A DNA stretch of 64,000 nt, taken from positions 310,001 through 374,000 of the forward strand of contig JAKZAN010000046.1 of NCBI GenBank assembly GCA_023053545.1. The letters are read 5' to 3'. The notes beneath the pieces are model-generated. The model saw nothing but the letters and a program-made list of their open reading frames with translations. It ran no database searches and was not told the origin of the DNA. Both the position numbers and the translations under genes were made by a program. Below are positions 51,191 through 63,418 of the stretch, one piece after another; within the stretch, counting starts at the first letter, position 1, and each line of letters starts with the position of its first letter. The DNA comes from Lepidurus packardi (Eukaryota > Arthropoda > Branchiopoda > Notostraca > Triopsidae).

Positions 51191-52316
51191 CGGATTTAAT
51201 TAATTCCTTACGGAATTAATTAATTCCTTACGGACTTAATTAAATCCATACGGACTTAATTAATTCCTTACGGACTTAAATAATTCTTTACGGAATTAAT
51301 TAATTCATTACGGAATTTATTAATTCATTACGGATTCAATTAATTCATTACGGACTTTCTTAATTCTTTACGGACTTAATTAGTTCCTTACGGACCTAAT
51401 TCATTTATTACGGACTTAATTAATTCATTACGAACTTAAATAATTCATTACGGACTTAATTAAATCCTTACGGACTTAATTAATTCATTACGGACTTAAT
51501 TAATTCCTTACGGAATTAATTCTCTAATCGGGTTTCTGATCGGGTCTCTGATCGGGTCTCTGATCGGGTCTCTGATCGGGTCTCTGATCGGGTCTCTATT
51601 CGGGTCTCTGATCGGGTCTCTGATCGGGTCTCTGATCGGGTCTCTGATCGGGTCTCTGATCGGGTCTCTAATCGAGGTCTCTGATCGGGTCTCTAATCCG
51701 GTCTCTAATCGGGTCTCTGATCGGGTCTATAATCTTATAATTCCTTACGGAATTAATTCATTCATTACGGAATTAAATAATTCATTACGGATTGAATTAA
51801 TTCATTACGGACTTTATTAATTCTTTACGGACTTAATTAATTCCTTACGGACTTAATTAATTCTTTTCGGAATTAATTAATTCATTAGGGAATTTATTAA
51901 TTCATTACGGATTCAATTAATTCATTACGGACTTTCTTAATTCATTACGGACTTAATTAATTCCTTACGGACCTAATTCATTCATTACGGACTTTATAAA
52001 TTCCTTAGGGACTTAATTAATTTCTTACGGACTTAGTTAAATCATAACGGACTAAATTAATTCCTTACGGACTTAATTAATTCCTTACGGACTTAATTAA
52101 TTCCTTACGGAATTAATTAATTCCTTACGGCCTTAACTAAATCCCTACGGACTTAATTAATTCCTTACGGACTTAATTAATTCTTTAGGAATTAATTAAT
52201 TCATTACGGAATTTATTAATTCATTACGGATTCAATTAATTCATTACGGACTTTCTTAATTCATTACGGACTTAATTAATTCCTTACAGACTTAATTAAT
52301 TCAGTAAGGACTTAAT
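49170..52316. repeat. Segmental duplication, copy 1 (second copy 60854-64000)
   Basis: This stretch matches 60854-64000 at a constant offset of 11,684 bp, checked at 49231, 51517, 51734 and 52316. Private variants are shared (GGACTGGATT, CCTCAGGGACTG, the island and both its edges). No net insertion or deletion is seen over 3.1 kb. The second copy runs off the window, so the true length is unknown. Confidence 0.88.
51521..51734. repeat. 12-bp satellite island inside the 20-bp array, copy 1
   Basis: 214 bp of 12-bp monomers interrupt the 20-bp array, then TTA leads back to it. The 20-bp sequence TAATTCCTTACGGAATTAAT occurs at both edges (51501-51520 and 51738-51757). The uninterrupted paralogue near 48320-48350 has it once. 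The monomer order (a TTTCTGATC monomer, four G-type, one CTATTC) matches 55460-55550 and 55875-55965. Confidence 0.9.
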
Positions 52317-53734
52317 TAATTCCTTACGGACTTAATTAATTCCTTACGGACTTAATTATTTCATTACGGACTTAATTAATTCCTTACGGACTTAACTAAT
52401 TCCTTGCGGCCTTAATTAAATCCATACGGACTTAATTAATTCCTTACGGACTTAAATAATTCCTTACGGAATTAATTAATTCCTTACGGCCTTAACGAAA
52501 TCCCTACGCACTTAATTATTTCCTTACGGACTTAATTAATTCCTTACGGACTTAATTATTTCATTACGGACTTCATTAATTCCTTACGTACTTAATTAAC
52601 TCACTACGGACTTCATTAATTCCCTACGGAATTTATTAATTCATTACGGACTTTATAAATTCCTTAGGGACTTTAGAAATTCCTTAGGTACTTAATTAAT
52701 TCCTTACGGACTTAGTTAATTCATTACGGACTTTATAAATCCTTAGGACTTTATAAGTCCTTAGGGACTTAATTAATTCCTTACGGACTTAATTAATTCA
52801 TTACGAACTTAATTAATTCATTACGGACTTAATTAATTCTTTACGGAATTAAATAATTCATTACGGAATTTATTAATTCATTACGGAATTAATTAAATCC
52901 TTACGGACTTAATTAATTCATTACGGAATTAAATAATTCATTACGGATTTAATTAATTAATTACGGACTTTATGAATTCATTTCGGAATTAATTAATTCC
53001 TTACGGACTTAATTAATTCACTACGGACTTTATTAATTCATTACGGACTTAATTATTTCCTTAGGGACTTCAATAATTCATTTCGGACTTCATTAATTCA
53101 TTACGGAATTTATAAATTCCTTAGGAACTTAATTAATTCCTTACGGACTTAATTAATTCCTTACGGCCTTAATTAAATCTTTACGGAATTAATTAATTCA
53201 TTACGGAATTTATTAATTCATTACGGATTCAATTAATTCATTACGGACTTTCTTAATTCATTACGGACTTAATTAATTCCTTACGGACCTAATTCATTCA
53301 TTACGGACTTTATAAATTCCTTAGGGACTTAATTAATTCCTTACGGATTTACTTAATTCATAACGGACTTAATTAATTCCCTACGGACTTAATTAATTCC
53401 TTACGGCCTTAATTAAATCCCTACGGACTTAATTAATTCAGTACGGACTTAATTAATTCCTTACGGATTTAACTAATTCCTTACGGACTTAATTAATTCA
53501 TTACGGAATTTATTAATTCATTACGGACTTAATTAAATCCTTACAGACTTAATTAATTCAGTAAGGACTTAATTGATTCCTTACGGACTTAATTAATTCC
53601 TTACGGAATTTATTAATTCATTACGGACTTAATTATTTCCTTAGGGACTTCATTAATTCATTTCGGACTTCATTAATTCATTACGGACTTCAATATTTCC
53701 TTAGGGACTTCATTAATTCATTACGGACTTTATA
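51735..53734. repeat. 20-bp satellite array, block 2 (T-type)
   Basis: Mostly T-type monomers (CTTAATTAATTC, often ATTACGGA). It ends in ACGGACTTTATA, abutting TCTAATCGGG of the 12-bp satellite at about 53735. Nothing else is seen in it. Confidence 0.95.
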
Positions 53735-56700
53735 TCTAATCGGGTCTCTGATCGGGTCTCTAATCGGGTCTCTGATCGGGTCTCTGATCGGGTCTCTGAT
53801 CGGGTCTCTGATCGGGTCTCTGATCGGGTCTCTGATCGGGTCTCTGATCGGGTCTCTGATCGGGTATCTAATCGTGTCTCTGATGGGTTTTCTAATCGGG
53901 TCTCTAATCGGTTCTCTAAACGGGTCTCTAATCGGGTCTCTGATCGACTCTCTGATCGGGTCTCTGATCGGGTCTCTAATCGGGTCTCTAATCGGGTCTC
54001 TGATCGGGTCTCTGATCGGGTCTCTAATAGGGTCTCTAATCGGGTCTCTAATCGGGTCTCTAATCGGGTCTCTAATCGGGTCTCTGATCGGGTCTCTGAT
54101 CGGGTCTCTGATCGGGTCTCTGATCGGGTCTCTGATCGGGTCTCTGATCGGGTCTCTAATAGGGTCTCTAATCGGGTCTCTAATCGGGTCTCTAATCGGG
54201 TCTCTTATCGGGTCTCTAACCGTGTCTCTGATCGGGTCTCTGATCGGGTCTCTGATCGGGTCTCTGATCGGGTTTCTGATCGGGTCTCTAATCGGGTCTC
54301 TAATCGGGTCTCTGATCGGGTCTCTAATCGGGTCTCTAATCGGGTCTCTGATCGGGTCTCTAATCGTGTCTCTAATCGGGTCTCTGATCGGGTCTCTAAT
54401 CGGGTCTCTGATCGGGTCTCTGATCGGGTCTCTGATCGGGTCTCTGATCGGGTCTCTGATCGGGTCTCTGATCGGGTCTCTGATCGGGTCTCTAATCGAG
54501 GTCTCTGATCGGGTCTCTAATCCGGTCTCTAATCGGGTCTCTGATCGGGTCTATAATCGGGTTATCAGACGTGCACTTTGACCGGGACTCTAATCGGGGT
54601 CTCTTATCGGGTCTCTAACCGTGTCTCTGATCGGGTCTCTGATCGGGTCTCTGATCGGGTCTCTGATCGGGTCTTTGATCGGGTCTCTAATCGGGTCTCT
54701 AATCGGGTCTCTGATCGGGTCTCTAATCGGGTCTCTAATCGGGTCTCTGATCGGGTCTCTAATCGTGTCTCTAATCGGGTCTCTGATCGGGTCTCTAATC
54801 GGGTCTCTGATCGGGTCTCTGATCGGGTCTCTGATCGGGTCTCTGATCGGGTCTCTGATCGGGTCTCTGATCGGGTCTCTGATCGGGTCTCTGATCGGGT
54901 CTCTGATCGGGTCTCTAATCGAGGTCTCTGATCGGGTCTCTAATCCGGTCTCTAATCGGGTCTCTGATCGGGTCTATAATCGGGTTATCAGACGTGCACT
55001 TTGACCGGGACTCTAATCGGTGTCTCTTATCGGGTCTCTAACCGTGTCTCTGATCGGGTCTCTGATCGGGTCTCTAATCGGGTCTCTGATCGGGTCTCTG
55101 ATCGGGTCTCTAATCGGGTCTCTGATCGGGGCTCTTATCGCGTCTCTGATCGGGTCTCTTATTGGGTCTTCAATCGGGTCTCTGATCGGGTCTCTGATCG
55201 GGTCTCTGATCGACTCTCTGATCGGGTCTCTGATCGGGTCTCTAATCGGGTCTATAATCGGGTTATCAGACGTGCACTTTGACCGGGACTCTAATCGGGG
55301 TCTCTTATCGGGTCTCTAACCGTGTCTCTGACGGGTCTCTGATCGGGTCTCTGATTGGGTCTCTAATCGGGTCTCTAATCGACGTCTCTAATCGAGGTCT
55401 CTGATCGGGTCTCTAATCCGGTCTCTAATCGGGTCTCTAATCGGGTCTGTGATCGGGTCTCTAATCGGGTTTCTGATCGGGTCTCTGATCGGGTCTCTGA
55501 TCGGGTCTCTGATCGGGTCTCTGATCGGGTCTCTATTCGGGTCTCTGATCGGGTCTCTGATCGAGGTCTCTGATCGGGTCTCTGATCGGGTCTCTGATCG
55601 GGTCTCTAATCGAGGTCTCTGATCGGGTTATCAGACGTGCACTTTGACCGGGACTCTAATCGGGGTCTCTTGTCGGGTCTCTAACCGTGTCTCTAACCGT
55701 GTCTCTGATCGGGTCTCTGATCGGGTCTCTGATCGGGTCTCTGATCGGGTCTCTAATCGGGTCTCTGATCGGGTCTCTAATCGGGTCTCTGATCGGGTCT
55801 CTTATCGCGTCTCTGATCGGGTCTCTAATCCGGTCTCTAATCGGGTCTCTAATCGGGTCTGTGATCGGGTCTCTAATCGGGTTTCTGATCGGGTCTCTGA
55901 TCGGGTCTCTGATCGGGTCTCTGATCGGGTCTCTGATCGGGTCTCTATTCGGGTCTCTGATCGGGTCTCTGATCGAGGTCTCTGATCGCGTCTCTGATCG
56001 GGTCTCTGATCGGGTCTCTAATCGGGTCTCAAATCGGGTCTCTAATCGGGTCTCTGATCGGGTCTCTGATCGGGTCTTTAATCGGGTCTTTAATCGGGTC
56101 TCTGATCGGGTCTCTGATCGGGTCTCTAATCGGGTCTCTAATCGGGTCTCTGATCGGGTCTCTAATCGGGTCTCTAATCGGGTCTCTAATCGGGTCTCTG
56201 ATCGAGTCTCTGATTGGGTCTCTAATCCTGTCTCTAATCGGGTCTCTGATCGGGTCTCTAATCGGGTCTCTAATCGGGTCTCTAATCGGGTCTCTGATCG
56301 AGTCTCTGATCGGGTCTCTGATCGGGTCTCTGATCGGGTCTCTAATCGGGTCTCTAATCGGGTCTCTGATCGGGTCTCTAATCGGGTCTCTAATCGGGTC
56401 TCTAATCGGGTCTCTGATCGAGTCTCTGATCGGGTCTGTAATCGGGTCTCTGATCGGGTCTCTGATCGGGTCTCTAATCGGGTCTCTAATCGGGTCTCTG
56501 ATCGGGTCTCTAATCGGGTCTCTAATCGGGTCTCTGATCGGGTCTCTAATCGGGTCTCTGATCGAGTCTCTGATCGGGTCTCTGATCGGGTCTCTGATCG
56601 GGTCTCTAATCGGGTCTCTAATCGGGTCTCTGATCGGGTCTCTAATCGGGTCTCTAATCGGGTCTCTAATCGGGTCTCTGATCGAGTCTCTGATCGGGTC

Positions 56701-58730
56701 TGTAATCGGGTCTCTGATCGGGTCTCTGATCGGGTCTCTAATCGGGTCTCTAATCGGGTCTCTGATCGGGTCTCTAATCGGGTCTCTAATCGGGTCTCTG
56801 ATCGGGTCTCTAATCGGGTCTCTAATCGGGTCTCTAATCGGGTCTCTGATCGAGTCTCTGATCGGGTCTCTGATCGGGTCTCTGATCGGGTCTCTAATCG
56901 GGTCTCTAATCGGGTCTCTGATCGAGTCTCTGATCGGGTCTCTGATCGGGTCTCTGATCGGGTCTCTAATCGGGTCTCTAATCGGGTCTCTGATCGGGTC
57001 TCTAATCGGGTCTCTAATCGGGTCTCTAATCGGGTCTCTGATCGAGTCTCTGATCGGGTCTGTAATCGGGTCTCTGATCGGGTCTCTGATCGGGTCTCTA
57101 ATCGGGTCTCTAATCGGGTCTCTGATCGGGTCTCTAATCGGGTCTCTAATCGGGTCTCTAATCGGGTCTCTGATCGAGTCTCTGATCGGGTCTGTAATCG
57201 GGTCTCTGATCGGGTCTCTGATCGGGTCTCTAATCGGGTCTCTAATCGGGTCTCTGATCGGGTCTCTAATCGGGTCTCTAATCGGGTCTCTGATCGGGTC
57301 TCTAATCGGGTCTCTAATCGGGTCTCTGATCGGGTCTCTAATCGGTTCTCTAATCGGGTCTCTGATCGGGTCTCTAATCGGGTCTCTAATCGGGTCTCTA
57401 ATCGACGTCCCTAATCGAGGTCTCTGATCGAGTCTCTAATCCGGTCTCTAATCGGGTCTCTAATCGGGTCTGTGATCGGGTCGCTAATCGGGTCTTTGAT
57501 CGGGTCTCTGATCGGGTCTCTGATCGGGTCTCTGATCGACTCTCTGATCGGGTCTCTGATCGGGTCTCTGATCGGGTCTCTGATCGACTCTCTGATCGAG
57601 TCTCTGATCGGGTCTCTAATCGGGTCTCTAATCGGGTCTCTAATCGGGTCTCCGATCGGGTGTCTGATCGGGTCTCTGATCGGGTCTCTGATCGACTCTC
57701 TGATCGGGTCTCTGATCGGGTCTCTAATCGGGTCTCTAATCGGGTCTCTGATCGGGTCTCTGATCGGGTCTCTAATCGGGTCTCTAATCGGGTCTCTAAT
57801 CGGGTCTCTGATCGGGTCTCTGATCGGGTCTTTAATCGGGTCTTTAATCGGGTCTCTGATCGGGTCTCTGATCGGGTCTCTAATCGGGTCTCTAATCGGG
57901 TCTCTGATCGGGTCTCTAATCGGGTCTCTAATCGGGTCTCTAATCGGGTCTCTGATCGAGTCTCTGATCGGGTCTCTAATCGGGTCTCTAATCGGGTCTC
58001 TGATCGGGTCTCTAATCGGGTCTCTAATCGGGTCTCTAATCGGGTCTCTGATCGAGTCTCTGATCGGGTCTCTGATCGGGTCTCTGATCGGGTCTCTAAT
58101 CGGGTCTCTAATCGGGTCTCTGATCGGGTCTCTAATCGGGTCTCTAATCGGGTCTCTAATCGGGTCTCTGATCGAGTCTCTGATCGGGTCTCTAATCGGG
58201 TCTCTGATCGGGTCTCTGATCGGGTCTCTAATCGGGTCTCTAATCGGGTCTCTGATCGGGTCTCTAATCGGGTCTCTAATCGGGTCTCTGATCGGGTCTC
58301 TAATCGGGTCTCTAATCGGGTCTCTGATCGGGTCTCTAATCGGTTCTCTAATCGGGTCTCTGATCGGGTCTCTAATCGGGTCTCTAATCGGGTCTCTAAT
58401 CGACGTCTCTAATCGAGGTCTCTGATCGGGTCTCTAATCCGGTCTCTAATCGGGTCTCTAATCGGGTCTCTAATCGGGTCTGTGATCGGGTCTCTAATCG
58501 GGTCTATGATCGGGTCTCTGATCGGGTCTCTGATCGGGTCTCTGATCGACTCTCTGATCGGGTCTCTGATCGGGTCTCTAATCGGGTCTCTGATCGACTC
58601 TCTGATCGGGTCTCTGATCGGGTCTCTAATCGGGTCTCTAGTCGGGTCTCTGATCGGGTCTCTGATCGGGTCTCTAATCGGGTCTCTAATCGGGTCTCTA
58701 ATCGGGTCTCTGATCGGGTCTCTGATCGGG
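53735..58730. repeat. 12-bp satellite array, block 3
   Basis: Same monomer as blocks 1 and 2. It carries four TTATCAG landmarks (54562, 54985, 55263, 55628) but no TTAACAG site and no 51-bp insert. A 423-bp tandem duplication is marked by the first two TTATCAG sites. GTCTGTAATC variants cluster near 56430-57195. It ends in the duplicated junction with the 20-bp satellite. Confidence 0.97.
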
Positions 58731-58829
58731 GACTGAATGAATTCCTTACGGACTGAATGAATTCCTTACGGACTGAATTAATTTCATACGGACTGAATTA
58801 ATTCCTTACTGACTGAATTAATTCCTTAC
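58482..58829. repeat. Duplicated 12-bp/20-bp satellite junction, copy 2
   Basis: Counterpart of 39194-39541. The last 12-bp monomer ends at 58730 and GACTGAATGAATTCC begins at 58731. Confidence 0.85.
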
Positions 58830-61800
58830 GTACTGAACTTATTCCTTACGGACTAAATTATATCCTTACGGACTGAATTAATTCCTTACGGACTGAATTA
58901 ATTCCTTACGGACTGAATTAATTCCTTACGGACTGAAATATTTCCTTACGGACTGAATTAATTCTTTAGGATTGATTGAATTCCTTTCTTACTGAATTAA
59001 TTCCTTACTGACTTAATTAAATCCTTACAGACTAAATTAATTCCTTATGGACTTAATTAATTCCGTAAGGAATGAATTAATTAATTACGGACTGAATTAA
59101 TTCCTTACGGACTGAATTAATTCTATAATTAATTCCTTACGGACTGAGTTAATTTCATACGGACTGAATTAATTCATTACGGACTTAATTAATCGATTAC
59201 GGACTGAATTAATTCCTTACGTACTGAACTTATTCCTTACGGACTGAATTATATCCTTACGGACTGAATTAATTCCTTACGGACTGAATTAATTCCTTAC
59301 GGACTGAATTAATACCTTACAGACTGAATTACATCCTTACGGACAGAATTAATTCCTTACGGACTGAATTAATTCCTTACGGACTGAATTTATTCCTTAC
59401 GGACTGAATTAGTTCCTTACGGACTGAATTAATTCCTTACGGACTGAATTAATACCTTACGGACTGAATTAAATCCTTACGGACTGAATTAATTCCTTAC
59501 GGACTGAATTAATTCATTACGGACTTAATTAAATCCTTACAGACTGAATTAATTCCTTAATTAATTCCTTACGGACTGAGTTAATTTCATACGGACTGAA
59601 TTAATTCATTACGGACTTAATTAATCGATTACGGACTGAATTAATTCCTTACGTACTGAACTTATTCCTTACGGACTGAATTATATCCTTACGGACTGAA
59701 TTAAGTCCTTACGGACTGAAATAATTCCTTACGGACTGAATTAATTCCTTACGGACTGAATTACATCCTTACGGACAGAATTAATTCCTTACGGACTGAA
59801 TTAATTCCTTACGGACTGAATTTATTCCTTACGGACTGAATTAGTTCCTTACGGACTGAATTAATTCCTTACGGACTGAATGAATTCCTTACGGACTGAA
59901 TGAATTCCTTACGGACTGAATTAATTTCATACGGACTGAATTAATTCCTTACTGACTGAATTAATTCCTTACGTACTGAACTTATTCCTTACGGACTGAA
60001 TTATATCCTTACGGACTGAATTAATTCCTTACGGACTGAATTAATTCCTTACGGACTGAATTAATTCCTTACGGACTGAAATATTTTCTTACGGACTGAA
60101 TTAATTCTTTAGGATTGATTGAATTCCTTTCTTACTGAATTAATTCCTTACTGACTTAATTAAATCCTTACAGACTAAATTAATTCCTTATGGACTTAAT
60201 TAATTCCGTAAGGAATGAATTAATTAATTACGGACTGAATTAATTCCTTACGGACTGAATTAATTCTATAATTAATTCCTTACGGACTGAGTTAATTTCA
60301 TACGGACTGAATTAATTCATTACGGACTTAATTAATCGATTACGGACTGAATTAATTCCTTACGTACTGAACTTATTCCTTACGGACTGAATTATATCCT
60401 TACGGACTGAATTAATTCCTTACGGACTGAATTAATTCCTTACGGACTGAATTAATACCTTACAGACTGAATTACATCCTTACGGACAGAATTAATTCCT
60501 TACGGACTGAATTAATTCCTTACGGACTGAATTTATTCCTTACGGACTGAATTAGTTCCTTACGGACTGAATTAATTCCTTACGGACTGAATTAATACCT
60601 TACGGACTGAATTAAATCCTTACGGACTGAATTAATTCCTTACGGACTGAATTAATTCATTACGGACTTAATTAAATCCTTACAGACTGAATTAATTCCT
60701 TAATTAATTCCTTACGGACTGAGTTAATTTCATACGGACTGAATTAATTCATTACGGACTTAATTAATCGATTACGGACTGAATTAATTCCTTACGTACT
60801 GAACTTATTCCTTACGGACTGAATTATATCCTTACGGACTGAATTAAGTCTTTACGGACTGAATTAATTCCTTACGGACTGAATTATTTCCTTACGGACT
60901 GAATTAATTCTTTAGGATTGATTGAATTCCTTTCTTACTGAAAAAATTCCTAACGGACTGAATTAATTCCTTAATTAATTCCTTACGGACTGAATTAATT
61001 TCATACGGACTGAATTAATTCATTACGGACTTAATTAATCCATTACGGACTGAATTAATTCCTTACGGACTTAATTAATTCCTTACGGACTGTATAAATT
61101 CCTTACGGACTGAATTAATTCCTTACGGACTGAATTAGGTCCTTACGGACTGAATTAATTCTTTAGGATTGATTGAATTCCTTTCTTACTGAATTAATTC
61201 CTTACGGACTGAATGAATTCCTTACGGACTGAATTAATTTCATACGGACTGAATTAATACCTTACGGACTGTATTAATTCCTTACGGACTGAATTAATAC
61301 CTTACGGACTGAATTAAATCCTTACGGACTGAATTAATTCCTTACGGACTGAATTAATACCTTACGGACTGGATTAATACCTTACGGACTGAATTAATTC
61401 CTTACGGACTGAATTAATACCTTACGGACTGAATTAAATCCTTACGGACTGAATTAATTCCTTACGGACTTAATTAATTCCTTACGGACTTAATTAATTC
61501 CTTACGGACTGAATTAATTCATTACGGACTGAATTAATTCATTACGGACTGAATTAATACCTCAGGGACTGAATTAAATCCTTACGGACTGAATTAATTC
61601 CTAACTTACTTAATTAATTCCTTACGGACTGAATTAATTCAATTAGGACTTAATTAATTCCTTACGGACTGAATTAATTCCTTACGGACCTAATTAATTC
61701 CTTACGGACGGAATTAATTCTTTACGGACTTAATTAATTCCTTACGGACTTAATTAATTCCTTACGTACTTAACTAATTCCTTACGGTCTGAATTAATTC

Positions 61801-63204
61801 CGTACGGATTTAATTAATTCCTTACGGACTGAATTGATTCCTTACGGACTGAATTAATTCATTATGGACTTAATCAATTCCGTAAGGAATGAATGAATTA
61901 ATTACGGACTGAAATAATTCCTTACGGACTAAATTAATTCCTTACGGACTGAATTAATTCCTTACGGACTGAATTAATTCCTTACGGACTGAATTAATTC
62001 CTTACGGACTGAATTTTTTCCTTACGGACTGAATTAATTCTTTAGGATAGATTGAATTCCTTTCTTACTGAATTAATTCACTACGGACTGAAATAATTCC
62101 TTACGGACTGAATTAATTCCTTACGGACTAAATTAATTCTTTAATTAATTCCGTACGGACTGAATTAATTCATTTCGGACTTAATTAATCGATTACGGAC
62201 TGAATTAATTCCTTACGTAATGAACTTATTCCTTACGGACTGAATTAATTCCTTACGGACTGAATTAATACCTTACGGATTTAATTAATTCCTTACGGTC
62301 TGAATTAATTCCGTACGGATTTAATTAATTCCTTACGGACTGAATTAATTCCTTACGGACTGAATTAATTCATTATGGACTTAATTAATTCCGTAAGGAA
62401 TGAATGAATTAATTACGGACTGAAATAATTCTTTACGGACTGAATTAATTCCTTACGGACTGAATTAGTTCCTTACGGACTGAATTAATTCTTTAGGATT
62501 TATTGAATTCCTTTCTTACTGAATTAACTACATACGGACTGAATGAATTCCTTACGGACTGAATTAATTCCTTACCCACTGAATTAATACCTTACGGATT
62601 TAATTAATTCCTTACGGTCTGAATTAATTCCTTACAGACTGGATTAATTCCTCATGGACTGAATTAATTCCTTACGAACTTAATTAATTCATTACGGACT
62701 GAATTAATACCTCACGGACTGAATTAAATCCTTACGGACTGAAATAATTCCTTACGGACTTAATTAATTCCTTACGGACTGAATTAATTCATTACGGACT
62801 GAATTAATTCCTTACGGACTGAATTAATTCCTTACGTACTTAATTAATTCCTTACGGTCTGAATTAATTCCGTACGGATTTAATTAATTCCTTACGGAAT
62901 TAATTAATTCCTTACGGACTTAATTAAATCCATACGGACTTAATTAATTCCTTACGGACTTAAATAATTCTTTACGGAATTAATTAATTCATTACGGAAT
63001 TTATTAATTCATTACGGATTCAATTAATTCATTACGGACTTTCTTAATTCTTTACGGACTTAATTAGTTCCTTACGGACCTAATTCATTTATTACGGACT
63101 TAATTAATTCATTACGAACTTAAATAATTCATTACGGACTTAATTAAATCCTTACGGACTTAATTAATTCATTACGGACTTAATTAATTCCTTACGGAAT
63201 TAAT
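58731..63204. repeat. 20-bp satellite array, block 3
   Basis: Two tandem 1,143-bp units come first: the GAATGAATTCC start at 58738 recurs at 59881, and the TTCCTTACTGACTTAATT stretch at 59001 recurs at 60144. The second unit breaks off near 60850, where the 11,684-bp-offset duplication of 49170 onward begins. Confidence 0.95.
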
Positions 63205-63418
63205 TCTCTAATCGGGTTTCTGATCGGGTCTCTGATCGGGTCTCTGATCGGGTCTCTGATCGGGTCTCTGATCGGGTCTCTATTCGGGTCTCTGATCGGG
63301 TCTCTGATCGGGTCTCTGATCGGGTCTCTGATCGGGTCTCTGATCGGGTCTCTAATCGAGGTCTCTGATCGGGTCTCTAATCCGGTCTCTAATCGGGTCT
63401 CTGATCGGGTCTATAATC
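63205..63418. repeat. 12-bp satellite island, copy 2
   Basis: Second copy of the island at 51521-51734 with the same two edges, at offset 11,684. It belongs to the segmental duplication and is not an independent insertion. Confidence 0.9.

Larger units (their letters stand above)
39443..51520. repeat. 20-bp AT-rich satellite array, block 1 (TTCCTTACGGACTGAATTAA)
   Basis: Head-to-tail 20-bp monomers, more divergent than the 12-bp satellite. A landmark, TTTAGGATTGATTGAATTCC, recurs irregularly (for example ending near 39690, 40240, 41880, 44880, 46130, 49250) and outlines higher-order units. Short expansions of TTAATTAATTCC also occur. No open frame, RNA gene or mobile element is visible inside it. 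Confidence 0.97.

Noticed and set aside
63205-63418. Independent second insertion of a 12-bp island
   Set aside because: Its edges and interior match 51521-51734 and it lies at the constant 11,684-bp offset, so it is a copy made by duplication.
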